From Gigaspora rosea (lineage: Eukaryota; Glomeromycota; Glomeromycetes; Diversisporales; Gigasporaceae), in the NCBI GenBank assembly GCA_003550325.1, contig QKWP01000060.1:25217-89216 (forward strand): DNA of 64,000 bases. Direction: 5' to 3'. Made by a program: the position numbers and the translations under genes. The notes under the pieces were generated by a model. That model was not told the origin of the DNA and made no database searches. It saw only the letters and a list, made by a program, of their open reading frames with translations. Positions within the stretch are counted from its first letter, which is position 1. Every line of letters starts with the position of its first letter. Of this stretch, positions 10,446 through 21,020 are shown piece after piece.

Positions 10446-12160
10446 TTATATTTATAATACAATATTCGGCCTTATCTATTTAATAAAGACAGTTTCTAAT
10501 TGTACACGGAGTGTTTAAACACGGATAGACAAATTTATTTTAATTGGTTGAAACTAGTTTGAAACTGGTTTTTTATATACTAAAAACGGTCTATCATAGT
10601 AATTTACCATGTAAGGTACCAGGTACGATTTAATTTCACGTGGTAAAAACTATGGATATTCGAACGAACGTCCACCTATATGTAATTATTACACGATCAG
10701 GAAAATTCTAAAATGATTGTTTTGACAAAAATTGCTCATTTCTTCTTCTGCACATTAATAAAACAATTTTATTATATAAATGTCTAAACCCTGACCCTAA
10801 CATATGTCTCACCCTAACTCTAACCTAATATAAAGAGAACTTAACGAATTTGTTAATAGTCGTGTGGGTGGAATTTTGGTAGGAAGATCAAATGATTAAA
10901 TAATCATATGAGTTTGTTTTAGAAATAATTTTAGATGATTTAAGCAAAGGACAAGTTGCTTCGCATTACTGATTCTAACCGGTTAACTCTCTCCCTCTTT
11001 CTTAATATATATATAGTTAGCTTCTTATATAATTTCAACTTTTTTTACCCCCTTCCCCCCTAAAAAATTGCCTGATTTTTGTTATTCCTCTAACCTTCTA
11101 AACCCTATAAATACTTGTTTATTGTAACTTTACTTTAAAATAAACCCTGACCTAACCTCTAACCCTAAAAAATGCATACCAAAAAAATTTATTTTTCAAG
11201 ATTTTATATTATAATTTCATTTTAATTGATGATCTGCTAGTCAACAGATACATGATCATAGTATAACGTGATGCAAATTACTATGTAAATTATTTATTCC
11301 TTAAACTGTCCACTTAAGCAAGCAAATTTGCCTGCTTAAATTATTAAAAAATTTTTTAATTAGAAAAAAATTATGAAAATCTTTGTTTAAAGTAGTTTCT
11401 GAAGACCCAAATTACATAATATATACTACTGTTTTAGCATTGCACAAGTTGTATAAAATAAGCAAAAGGCATGAATTTAAGTCACATGTCATATACCGTA
11501 ACAATTTTGTAAATTATTTTATATAAGTTAAATTTTCGGGTCATCCAGGCTGACCAGAATACTACATTTTTAAGCAAACTTGGTTGTGAGATTATGATTT
11601 ATACGATTTGTGCTTAAAACAGAATTCTGATAATATTAAATTAAAACTTTCAGGTTATTAAACTTTCATCATTATGTTAGCAAGAAATTAATAATTTTAG
11701 GATTTTAATCTACTTTATGATGCTAAACACAGTATCATTAAAAATTGATCAATAAATTAATAAATTAAGAATTCATGACATAATAAATTAAGAAAAAATG
11801 TATTTGTCGCCGATAGTGACAGTCACCGGAACATGGTCGACCAATTAGATTGTGTAATGTTATGATCAAAACAAAAACAAAGCGTCGAACTTACTATCGT
11901 TAGAGTCAGGGTTAGAGCCATAGTTAAGGTTTGGGTAGAGAGTAGTATATAGTAAAATTTTGCAAGGAATTTTTTTTTTGTATAAAAAAAAGTAGTTTCA
12001 TAGACAAAATTTTAAGTTAGAAGTGATTTTTTAAAAAAATTAAAGTTTTCGCATTTTTATGTTATACATGATCCTCTGATCTAATTGGTCAAACACATTC
12101 CGGTGACTATCACTGCCGGCGACAAATAGATTTACCCATAAATTAAATAAATAATAAAAT
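10446..12160. other. Gene-free AT-rich stretch with fragments of repeats
   Basis: No open frame of note. It holds CCCTAA-like clusters (10785-10835, 11145-11172) and a truncated inverted copy of the 150-bp MITE family (10985-11090, sharing TAACAAAAATCAGG read on the minus strand). It also has an end resembling the 40813 element (near 11290-11335, AGCAAGCAAATTTGCCTGCTT) and the conserved TTGCAAGGAATTTTTTT block near 11960. Confidence 0.5.
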
Positions 12161-12164
12161 AATT

Positions 12165-12500
12165 TAAAGAAAATATATATCATCAGCAAATTCATAGTAG
12201 CGCAATCTTTCAAAAGATTTTGCGAACATGCAAAATCTTTCAAAAGATTTCGCATATACAATATATTTCGAAATATTTCGCAATGTATTTCGAAATATTG
12301 CAGGTTTCAAAATATTTCGAAAATGTTTTCGAAAGTAAATTCGAAATATTTTTTGAGCGGACTGGCTGTAACTGGCTAGATCAGTAGATATGTAACCTGG
12401 GTCATACCAAGGACACATTGGACTATATTTTCGAAATACTTCGAATATATATAAATTAATCTGCATATCTGTATTACAAGATCAGATTAGATCTTTTGTT
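12165..12500 (-). repeat. Dispersed repeat family R2, inverted copy
   Basis: Read on the minus strand this matches parts of 14103-14385 and 27086-27310, and its outer part (AGATCTAATCTGATCTTG, and the AACCTGGGTCATACC area) matches 58910-59060. It contains CTTTCAAAAGATTT units and stacked TTCGAAATATTTCG palindromes. Small frames across it are by-products of the repeats. Confidence 0.6.
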
Positions 12501-12539
12501 TATTAATTAGATCTATTCATATTGTTTTTTTATTTCGGT

Positions 12540-13350
12540 TTGTTTTTTTTACTTTTGCTTGTTTTCGCTTTTTTTTGCTTTCGTTTTGTTTTTCTTTTTT
12601 TTTTATTTATTTATTTATTTTTAATTTTTTTCGTATTTTACAAGAATACTAGCCCTTTGCAAGAAAACCTACAACTTTTCGAAACTTAGTGCATGCCTAC
12701 TCAGACTTCTGAAACTTTGCAAGAACATACAACAGATTTCATCTAGCAATTTCTAAATTTCCAGGAACACTACTTTAGAGAAATGGGTGCAAGTTTTCGC
12801 AAGTTTTTGCAAGTTTTGCAAGTTTTTTGCAAGTTCTTGCAAGGTTTCGCTTTTTTTATTTTTTTGTTTCATGTTTTTTGGTTTTGTTTTTTTTGTTTTA
12901 TTTTTTATTAATTTATTTTATTTTGACACTTTGAGAGAACAGAACCCTTCCTTCCTAGCACTTTGCAAGAAAACCTACCCAGACTTTTTCAGCACTTTGC
13001 AACTTTTTTAGCATTTTGCAAGAACATTAATATGGCTTTTGAATTTCTGAATTTGCAAGAACGCGAACTCTTATTTTAGAGGAATAAAGATTTGGGGCTT
13101 TGTTTATTTTTTTTATTAGTTTGTTTACATTTTTTGTTTTTTTGTTTTTTTTTTTACTTATTTTTTTAATTTTTATTTTATTTTTATTTATTCCTGACTT
13201 TTTCGAAATTTTGCGACTTTTTTAGCACTTTACAAAATTTCTCCAGCAATTTGCAAGGACACCAACAATTTGAGAAATAGTTTTTTTATTTTTTTTCACT
13301 TCTTTACTATTTTTAGAAGATATTTAGAAAAAAAGAGTGAAACAAAGGTA
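12540..13350. repeat. T-rich tract with GCAAGTTTT minisatellite
   Basis: Runs of T broken by G and C dominate. At 12788-12850 there are six close copies of GCAAGTTTT(C/T)/GCAAGTTTTT. Phrases such as ACTTTGCAAGAAAACCTAC recur at 12655, 12715 and 12960, and related phrases on the opposite strand appear at 58675-58770. No plausible gene. Confidence 0.65.
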
Positions 13351-13640
13351 TAACCAAACCAAAAAAAATAGTCAAAGCGAAGACAATAGAAAACAAAAAA
13401 GCAAAGACAATAGAAAACAAAGAAGCGAAGATAATAGCTAACTTTGGGGTGAGCGAAAATAAGTGTGTAGGGCTAGTTTTTTGTATATAGTAATAGAATT
13501 AGATGCGAAGAAGTGCGAAAGTAGTTAAAATAATATGTAATAATGTAAAAATAATACTGTAAAAAATGTAAAATATAATATATAATGTAATATGTATAAT
13601 ATATAATAATAATAAATAAAAAAAAGGATAAATTTATTCA
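13351..13640. repeat. Short tandem repeat and AT-rich DNA
   Basis: Three copies of a unit of about 26 bp (AGCGAAGACAATAGAAAACA) lie at 13375-13438. The rest is AT-rich with ATAATGTAA-type simple sequence. No gene seen. Confidence 0.6.
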
Positions 13641-13644
13641 TTGC

Positions 13645-13985
13645 CCCATGCGATGCGCCTTATATATTGCTCACCCAATCAAATTTCAAAATCAGGTGCA
13701 ATGTTACATGATCAAAAAATTCAAAACAAACGTTTGTTTTGTCAAAAATCGTCTATAATTTAAAATTGAGTATATTAAACTACTCTTAGGATTCTAACAA
13801 AAAAAATTTCTTGCAAAATTTTACTATAAAAACCCTTCTTTCGCCTATATACACAATCTATACTTAACCCTAACCCTATCTAATGAAAAAATAGGTTATT
13901 TTAATTGTTTTGATTTTACATTACACCTGATTTTATGATTTGCGGCAGGTAGACAACATCGCATGTGCGATGTATAAATTATTTC
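13645..13985. repeat. TIR element of the GCGATG/CACCTGAT family
   Basis: The left arm (CATGCGATG ... AAAATCAGGTGCAATGTTAC) and right arm (ATTACACCTGATTTTAT ... ACATCGCATG) are imperfect inverted repeats. The core has the conserved TTCTTGCAAAATTTTACTAT block and a CTTAACCCTAACCCTA cluster. Related ends occur at 44465-44545 and 57295-57378. Confidence 0.6.
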
Positions 13986-14102
13986 ATAAAAAAATAATAA
14001 TAAATAAAAATATAAAATTTAATAATGCGAAAATTTTAAAAATTTTTAAAAATATGCGAAATAGTGTGAAATAGTGTGAAAAGCTGCAGATTTACATGAT
14101 AA

Positions 14103-14385
14103 TATTACCTCCTGCGACCCCCGAAATGAGATAATTAGATAGGGTTTGCATTGTTTTATTTGGTCTATTCGCAATATTGTGCAATATATTTTGCATTATT
14201 TCGCAATATTTCGCAATATGTTCCAAAATATTTTGAAAAAAATATATACCGAAATCTTTCCAAAGATTGCGGTTCTTTCAAAAGATTTCGCGTCGATCGC
14301 AATTCTTTCGAAAGATTTCGGTATGCAATTTCTTTCAAAAGATTTCGCATATTTATTTTGCTGATAATATATATATTTTTTATTA
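14103..14385 (+). repeat. Dispersed repeat family R2 with CTTTCAAAAGATTTCG minisatellite
   Basis: ATTACCTCCTGCGAC ... TTTATTTGGTCTATT matches 27086-27180. Then follow stacked TTCGCAATATTTCG units and, at 14245-14352, four variants of a unit of about 30 bp containing CTTTC(A/G)AAAGATTTCG, ending near TTTTGCTGAT. Small ORFs in three frames here are produced by the repeats. Confidence 0.65.
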
Positions 14386-14504
14386 TTTGATCTATAAAAT
14401 TACTTTGTCTAGCCACCCGCTCATTAAAGGCTTTGTTTTGGTCCATAGGACCGTATTGCCCATTCACCCACCCAACTAAAAGCTTGTTATTCATCTAATG
14501 GTTC

Positions 14505-16240
14505 CTTGTTTTCAATATGGAACCCAAGAAAATCATTGCGGCTCTTGTTGCAACAAAGTGGCACATTACAATCTAAACCAAATTTGATTTTGATATGGTG
14601 TTTTGCGATCCATATCCAATTTTTTAATATTTGCCAGGCATGTGCACCATTGGCATGCTTCACAATGTTCTTTCCACACTACAAAATGATTACCGGGTGC
14701 TAGATGTTTATCCAAGAGCTTAAAATTTTTTGTGACCCTTTGTTGTTTTACCTTTTCTTTCAAACATTCTCGTAATTGAACTTTGCCACTATCATTCACG
14801 AAGTCAATAAGGTTCTACACAAGTTCAACTCAATAATTTTTATGTTTTTGTGTAGATCCTAAAATTTTGGTAATAAGATATATATTAATGATTGCAGTGT
14901 CCAACAACCAAAAAAAAAGTGGCATCCAATTTTGTCGTACCGTTTGTTGGGTGTTGTAATAGGATCACAATTGATCAGTAATATCCATGCTGTTCATATT
15001 ATAGTTGTAGTCATCAACTACTTTAAAAATTTTAATTTTTTTTTGAGCTTAGATCCAAAAACTGTACGCATCTTTGTTGCATTGGTACTCATTTCCCTTG
15101 GCCTTTTTCTTTTTCGCTCTACTTTTCAGTCTTCACCCACAAGACAGTGAATCCTTGAAAGTATTGTAACTGGCCCATTATCTTGCCAGAAAATTGCTAA
15201 CATGGCATCTACCATGATACCTAAATAAACATTCCAATCCAATTTGACATTCTTATCCATTTTCAGTTCCTTCAGAAATCTAGTCGACGTTTTATGAACA
15301 GTTCCGTACACACCAACTCCTATTTGTCGAAGATACTGAAAAAGAGGAATGCTACTAAAGTAATTATACATAAAAACATTGTAAAAAAACCATTGATATG
15401 AAAGCTGTTTAACAAAATTACAAACCAAAGAACCAACTTGACTAAGACTGTTCTTTTTTTTTATATTATTTGAAGAAACACAGGATGTTGGTAAAAAAGT
15501 GTAGATGTAACTAGCTTCGCAAAGTGAAAAAACCTTAAAGCCTTCTGGAACAGGCTTATTCTTTATTCGAACCATGTGGACGCTTTATTCAGAGAATCTT
15601 ATCATTATTTCGTTTATCAAAACGTTTGAATATAATAATATTTTGAGGCATCACGAACATTCAAAAGTAATAGTTCCACTTTTTCATAATAGTTTTTAAT
15701 GGGCCTAGGTGTGAAATGTGCAAGAACCTTTTAATTAGCTCAAAGCCTTTCAAAGTTATTTGCTTTGATATTTGATGAACAGGAAGTTTCGGGTCTTCAT
15801 TCCAGTATTAATTAAGGGACGGTAACTTGAAGAGTCCCTGATAAATAACAAGAGCAACTCACTCAAAAAGCTACGTTTTCCCAACGTCTACCAGTAGAAC
15901 TGGCACCTTGTACTGCTGTATATTCATTTGTATTTATTACTATCGTGTTGAACATGAAAATTGGAAAGAAAAGAAAAAAAAATTAATTGGTCTAAATACA
16001 CCAACATCAAGATATGGTAGTAACTGGACATTCATATGACACAATAGACTTGTATGAACCAATGGTTCAAAGTCAGAAGATGGTGACAGTAATTTTGGTG
16101 CTACTTTGCGTTTTCTCTTGGTGGCATGGTTAGTGTTTATTGTAGGATTTTCATTCTCATCCTTACTATCTGGCTCTGAATCAGTTAAAAAATGTTGCCA
16201 GTATGTTAAAATTGTTGTATATTCTTTTTCTTCCTCTTCT
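14505..16240 (-). pseudogene. piggyBac-type transposase relic
   Basis: Minus-strand fragments appear in the order of a piggyBac (DDE_Tnp_1_7) transposase. They are an acidic, Lys-rich N-terminus (16100-16240), TNEYTAVQGASSTGRRW near 15915, and the IYQGLFKLPSL block near 15840. The longest intact frame (15575-15126) has KPVPEGFKVFSLCEAS, FMYNYFSSIPLFQYLRQIG and VYGTVHKTSTRFLKEL. Then come SMDITDQL near 14975 and a Cys-rich tail (CEACQWCTC, 14799-14520). The three catalytic aspartates would be expected at INEIMIRF (Asn here), MYNYFSS (Tyr here) and SMDITDQ (Asp kept). Stops and frameshifts occur throughout. No ends or TTAA pair were found. Confidence 0.82.
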
Positions 16241-16659
16241 GCATATATTTCTGCTTTTCTGGAAGAAAACGACGACGAACTTGAAGGTAGTATATTTGTT
16301 GATATAAAGTTGGGGTTTTTTTTGTTTTTTTTTTGTTTTTTTTTGTTTAATTTTACTTATTTTTTTTCCTTTACGTTTAGTAAAGGCAGCATTTCTTTGC
16401 AAATTAGCAAAGATATTTCTTTGCGAACTAGTAAAAGCATTTCATGCAGATCGATTTTGTGCAAGCGATTGTGAATTTACTTGAACACTGCGTGCATAAG
16501 TCATAATGCATGAGAAATACAATATTTTGGGAAATGATCGATGATTATCCAAACTTTAATTGTAGTTTAAGGAAGTAGGAGGTGAGGCTTATAAAAATTG
16601 GGCGCAATTACCTAAAAATGGTTAAAAAAAATAAGCAGACAAATTTGCTCACTAGATGG

Positions 16660-17057
16660 TTTAAGTGATAGATGAAATGCCACGATCACCCAAGAAAAAA
16701 TATTTTTTTACTAAGTTAATGAGTTATGTCGATAAATTGAAAGTTGTAGAGCTCGTCAAATGCATCTAATGGTGGTTAGATCATTAAAATTGGCTTAGTA
16801 AATGTGGAGATATTATCGAAAAACGATTGGGTGACTATGTAAAATTCTATATAAACAAATATTTGTTTATATAAAATTTTATATAGTTACCCAATCGTTT
16901 TTTGATAATAACTTAGCATCCACTGAGCCAATTTTGATGATCTTACCTCTTTTAGATTCATCATAATGAGCTCTACAACTTTCAATTAATCGGTATAATT
17001 CATTAACTTAGTAAAAAAATTTTTTTCTTGGGTAATCATGGCATTTCTGCTATAATA
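16660..17057. repeat. Fold-back MITE, full copy
   Basis: AAATGCCACGATCACCCAAG at the left is repeated inverted at the right (CTTGGGTAATCATGGCATTT). The arms run through TACTAAGTTAATGA, AAAGTTGTAGAGCTC and AAAACGATTGGGTGACTAT to a centre at about 16858. The internal blocks are a diverged version of those in the TIRs of the TTAA element at 5844-9640, so the families are related. Confidence 0.75.
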
Positions 17058-17064
17058 ATCTATA

Positions 17065-17275
17065 TTATAGGTAGAAATGCCATGATCACCCAAGGAAAAA
17101 TATTTTTTTACTAAGTTAATGAATTATTCCGATTAATTGAAAGTTGTAGAGCTCATTATGACAAATCTAAAAGAGATAAGATCATCAAAATTGGTCCAGA
17201 AGATGCTGAGTTATCATCAAAAAACAATTGGGTGACTATGTAAAATTTATGTAAAGGAAGTGCAGTAAATCATGT
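17065..17275. repeat. Partial copy of the same fold-back MITE
   Basis: One arm only: starts with AGAAATGCCATGATCACCCA and continues through the AAAGTTGTAGAGCTC and AACAATTGGGTGACTAT blocks, then stops where the centre would be. A comparable half-copy in inverted orientation sits at 26395-26592. Confidence 0.7.
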
Positions 17276-17299
17276 AATTTCCTAGGGGGAGGTCATGGT

Positions 17300-17612
17300 T
17301 GGCAATGGAGCTCAATAGAGCCCAATAGAGCTGCGAATGAAGCCAATAGAGCTCTGAATGGAATTAATGGATACTAGTTTTTTGAGCTCCATTCGCATAA
17401 CCATTGAACTCCATTGGCTCTACTGGGGGTCCGCCATCTAGGGGTCTTAGCTGGGTCGGGTCTGACCCAACCCGACCCGGATTAGACCCAACCTGGGTTG
17501 GGTTGGGTCTGATCAAACCCAGGTCAGGTCAGACCCGGGTCAAAAAAAACCTGGGTCGGGTCAGACTTGGGTCAGAAAAAACCCAGGTCGGGTCAGACCC
17601 GGGTTAATGATA
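17300..17612. repeat. GC-rich island: GAGCTC-type repeats and GGGTCGGGTCAGACC minisatellite
   Basis: 17308-17425 has repeated CCAATAGAGCTC / GAGCTCCATT phrases in both orientations. 17450-17607 has about nine variants of a GGGT(C/T)GGGTCAGACCCGGGTC unit, half of them inverted. Both stand out against the AT-rich surroundings. A 67-codon frame crosses it only because the repeats lack stops. No function assigned. Confidence 0.7.
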
Positions 17613-17689
17613 GGTGACGCATGACGAAACTATTTCATATGTAAATTATTCCAGACAACCAATTCTCTGACAATAACCTATCTCCAATA

Positions 17690-18085
17690 CTTTACTTAAT
17701 AATCAATTTCCACAATTACAACCTCTCGATAACAAACTTCTTGCAACCTTTCCTTCCCCGACAACCCTCCTTTCTCCCTACAATCTTCCCTCCCCGACAA
17801 CCCTTCCTTTTCCTGACAACCCCCTTCTCCTATAACCTTTCCTTTTCTCATCAACCCTCCTTCTCTCAACAATGCTCCCTTCCCCTAACAATCTTCTTTA
17901 TGTTCTTTTTTCTAACAGCCTTCCCTATTCTCGACAATCTTATATCCTCAAATCTTCCCTTCCTGGCAATCTTTCTTTCCTTGAAACCTCCCCTTCTCTG
18001 ATATAACTATATCTGCAATACCACCACTCCTCCACACAAACACTTTCTCGCTATCACTTTCCAAAAACCTTTCCAACAGCTATTC
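17690..18085. repeat. Pyrimidine-rich degenerate tandem tract (left arm)
   Basis: Successive phrases of the type CCTTCCTTCCCCGACAACC with CAATCTTC variants; almost no purine runs. A tract of opposite strand bias lies at 19230-19610. The 86-codon frame inside is Pro/Phe/Ser-rich low complexity and not called as a gene. Confidence 0.6.
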
Positions 18086-18241
18086 TCTTTGTAGCATATT
18101 TAATTTTAGTTAAAAAAATATTAATATTAAAAAAAAAATCGACTAAATAAAAAAAAATATAAATATAAAAAATTATTAAAAAAAAAAGAATTGTTAAATA
18201 AAAATAATAAAAATTTAAATTATAACTTAAGATTAAAAGTT

Positions 18242-18350
18242 AGACTATGCAAAGTTAATTTTTCGTATTGCATAACCTGATTTTTCAAAATTCTGGTCAG
18301 CGAGTCAGATTTTTTTTTTTTTAAAAAAAAAATTAACTTTGCATGGCCTA
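18242..18350. repeat. 109-bp TIR element, GGCCATGCAAAGTTAA family
   Basis: AGACTATGCAAAGTTAATTT at the left is mirrored by AATTAACTTTGCATGGCCT at the right. The adjacent element 18370-18566 has the same ends, and 44593-44954 has the more distant AGGCCATATAAAATTA version. Confidence 0.65.
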
Positions 18351-18369
18351 AATTAATTCATGTTCATAT

Positions 18370-18566
18370 CTAAGGTCACACAAAGTTAATTCTTTGGTTT
18401 GCATAACATGGAATTAGAAAATTTTTTTTTTATCGGACCTATTGTACTTCTGGAAATTTAAAGTCATTATTGGAAAAATGGCACAATAGGAATTTAAAAA
18501 AAATTTTTTTTGAAAAAATTGGGTCGGCGGGTTATACAAAACGAAAAAGTAACTTTGCGTGGCCTT
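18370..18566. repeat. About 197-bp TIR element, same family
   Basis: Left end AGGTCACACAAAGTTAATTC, right end AAAGTAACTTTGCGTGGCCT, with TA on both sides. The interior carries ACCCG-type motifs seen also in the 44593 element. Confidence 0.62.
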
Positions 18567-18589
18567 ATAAAAAAAAAATTAAAATTTCG

Positions 18590-19035
18590 CCAGCCAATCA
18601 AAATTTAAAATCATATGTGAAGTTTGGTTTATAAACTGTGATCTTAAAATTTGATTGGCCGGTAAAATTATTGTGCAGTATGTATTTAAATTAATTTTGG
18701 GACTCTATTAATAATTAAATGTTGTTGCGATCATGATTGCTAAAGCTAGCCAATCTGAGCTTACACAAACTTGGATCCATAATAATTGGCTGGCTTTAGC
18801 ATTGTAATCGCAACAATCATTTAATCATAAAAAAATTTATTAATAGGGGTCAAAATTATTCAAACCGTAATAATTGATGTTTTTTTTTAATTTATTGCGA
18901 TTTGCAGAATTATGTGAAATTTACAGATTAAAAAAAAGGAAGAAATCAATGATTTCAGAAATCAGAAATCATCGATTTCTTTTGCAAATATTTCACATAA
19001 TTTTGCAAATTGCAATAAACAATTTTTTTTAATTT
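18590..19035. repeat. Three consecutive imperfect palindromes
   Basis: 18594-18672 pairs GCCAGCCAATCAAAATTTAA with its mirror. 18715-18830 pairs AATGTTGTTGCGAT and GCTAAAGCTAGCCAAT with their inverses (110-bp hairpin). 18885-19035 pairs AATTATGTGAAAT with ATTTCACATAATT around a central AGAAATC-rich loop. They look like short non-autonomous TIR elements or fold-backs placed side by side. Confidence 0.6.
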
Positions 19036-19230
19036 GCATAAATTTTTTTTTTAATAAACGTTTTTTTTAATTTAAACATCTTTTTGTTAATTTAACAATT
19101 TTTTTAAAATTTAAATTTTGTTTTATTTATTTTATTTTTTTTTTGGATTTAGATTTGGTTTTTTTTTTAATTTTTTTAGTTTTTTAAATGATGTTTTTTT
19201 AAAGATTTATTTATTTTTGCACCAATATTA
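19036..19230. other. T-rich low-complexity DNA
   Basis: Long T runs with scattered AAATTTA; no gene or specific repeat recognised. Confidence 0.5.
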
Positions 19231-19610
19231 AATACCGGAAATTATTAAGCAGTTAGGGGAATGTAATTAGAAAACTTTGTTGTGGAGTGTAATTATAAGA
19301 GAATGTTGGGAAGGTAATAGAAGAGTGTGCCGGGGAAAATAATTAGAAGAATGTGTCGGGAACGAATGTGCTAGAAAGGTATTTAGATGAGTATGTTGGA
19401 AAAGTGTGTGTTCGGGAGGTGTCAGTGGTATTGTGGAAAGGGTGTCATGGTTGTCGGGTAAGAGGTTGTGGGCAAATGGCTGTTGGGTAGGGGACAGGGT
19501 AGTTGTTATGAAGTGGTTGTGTTGGGGAAGGGGTTGTTGGGAACTGATTGTATAGTATTGTATCGGGAAAGGGGATTGTGCCAGGAAAGGAAAATGAAAT
19601 TCTTGATTTT
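19230..19610. repeat. Purine-rich degenerate tandem tract (right arm)
   Basis: Phrases such as GTTGGGGAAGGGGTTGTTGG and AATGTGTCGGGAA follow each other. Read on the minus strand it has the same CCTTCCC/CGACA vocabulary as 17690-18085, so the two tracts could be arms of one large decayed element or two inverted copies of a minisatellite. Confidence 0.55.
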
Positions 19611-19684
19611 TATTGGTTAATTATATTTAGAAGTTTTAGCATAGTTACGGAGTTTCGGACTTTCGTCAAGTTTTGGCTACCCAG

Positions 19685-19897
19685 TGTCCCAAGTATCCCA
19701 ACTATGTCCCAAGCCTTAATAATTAATAAATTAATTTAAAAAAATATATGATTATATATTTTTTTAGGTGCTGAACACATTTTTAAAAAAATTTAATTAG
19801 ATTATCTTAATAAAATTTTAAGTAATTTCAATTTATAAAATTGTTCTAAGAATGTCCCAAAATGTCCCAACGTATGTCCCAACTGTCCCATGTACAA
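19685..19897 (+). repeat. Element or cluster with repeated TGTCCCAA motifs
   Basis: Seven close copies of (A)TGTCCCAA-like octamers sit in two groups (19687-19718 and 19854-19889) separated by AT-rich DNA. The block starts CAGTGTCCC and ends ACAACACTG, with an imperfect 8-bp flank match (GGCTACCC/GCCTACCG). A decayed hAT-like miniature element is possible but unproven. Confidence 0.4.
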
Positions 19898-20229
19898 CAC
19901 TGCCTACCGCCATCTATCACGTCCTATATATATATATAGTCTAAATAGCCAATAATATTGAAGTGTTCGTCAAATATATTTTTTTAAAAAATTTTATTTT
20001 TCCGTTGAACATAAAAATCAAAAGTCAATTAATAAAAAGTTCTCCAATACTTATGAAAATTTTGTGGTAGGTGTATTTTGACCTGCTAAATAAGGTTACT
20101 TAATCGATTTTAATCGATTTGCTTAGTAAAATTTAGACTTTACTAAGTAGCAACGTTTGTCAATTGTGGGGCGAATATATTTTTTTAAAAATCTTTAATA
20201 TTTCCGTCAACATAAAAATTAAAAGTCAA

Positions 20230-20579
20230 TGTAACGGGCTGATTAATGAACTTTGAAATTTAGAGGGTGCAAGAATAGTTTTATTTATTAAACAGACTAA
20301 GTTGTTAAAGTTTTACATTGAATTCTATTTATATTACTCTAACCATCTATCCTAATCTATTACTAATGCTTACGCTATTGCAGTATTGCTTGCTAATTTC
20401 ATTTCTTATGCACACTTCTATTGTCGTCGTTATGACTACATTTCCGATTCTTATCCTGTGATCCGATTCGAGTATGATCGATCGATATTGATCGACATCT
20501 GTCACATGTTCACGTGACTTCGCTCGTGATCTTGTCCGTGGCTGTGATCTCTGATAATCGGATCTTGATGATCGTGACA
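20230..20579 (-). repeat. 3' LTR of the chromovirus
   Basis: 350 bp. The pol frame runs into it and ends at 20502, so the last residues of Pol are encoded by LTR DNA. It differs from the other LTR by scattered substitutions and one small length difference. Confidence 0.92.
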
Positions 20580-21020
20580 GTATCTCCCTCCTAAAGACCC
20601 TTTCCTACCTTTTTTTTGAAGGTTTCGAAGTTTGGGCGTAGGGTTATTGGGTTTAGGCTTATTAGGGTAATTCTCGTGGAATTTGTTCACTAATTCTTGT
20701 GCGTTACCAAGGCTTTCAACAGGTTCCCAAGATCTTTCTCCAATATCATAACCTTTTCAAGTGATCAGGTAGTGTAATTTTTTCCGGATGAATTTTGAGT
20801 CAAGGATTTCGCTGACTTCATATTCCTCATCCCCATTAACGATTATAGGAGGAGGTGGTTCCAGTTTTCTTCCTGGAATAACACTGTGGTGGTAAGGCTC
20901 CAAAAGGGATATGTGGAAGGTATTGTGAATTCTAAGAGTAGAGGGCAAGGACAAACGGTAAGTAACCGGGTTAATTTGGGCTGTAATAGCAAAAGGCCCT
21001 AAACGACGGTAGTCCAGTTT
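20502..21020 (-). pseudogene. Chromovirus integrase C-terminus with chromodomain
   Basis: LDYRRLGPFAITAQINPVTY and LRIHNTFHISLLEPYH are the GPY/F-type module. EEYEVSEILDSKFIRKKLHYLI, given here as its start, opens a chromodomain. A TGA at 20759-20757 stands where the family has the Trp of the WKGY motif (TGG to TGA), after which KGYDIGERSWEPVESL follows in frame. The tail is Lys/Pro-rich and ends inside the LTR at 20502. Chromodomains steer such elements to methylated histone H3 chromatin. Confidence 0.8.

Noticed and set aside
10785..11172. True telomere or subtelomere
   Set aside because: CCCTAA-like phrases are few, degenerate and embedded in repeats; no array is present.
12787..13011. 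Cys/Phe-rich 74-codon frame
   Set aside because: Generated by GCAAGTTTT repeats and T runs.
16106..16474. 122-codon plus-strand frame
   Set aside because: It lies antisense to the N-terminal part of the piggyBac relic and is low-complexity Ser/Phe.
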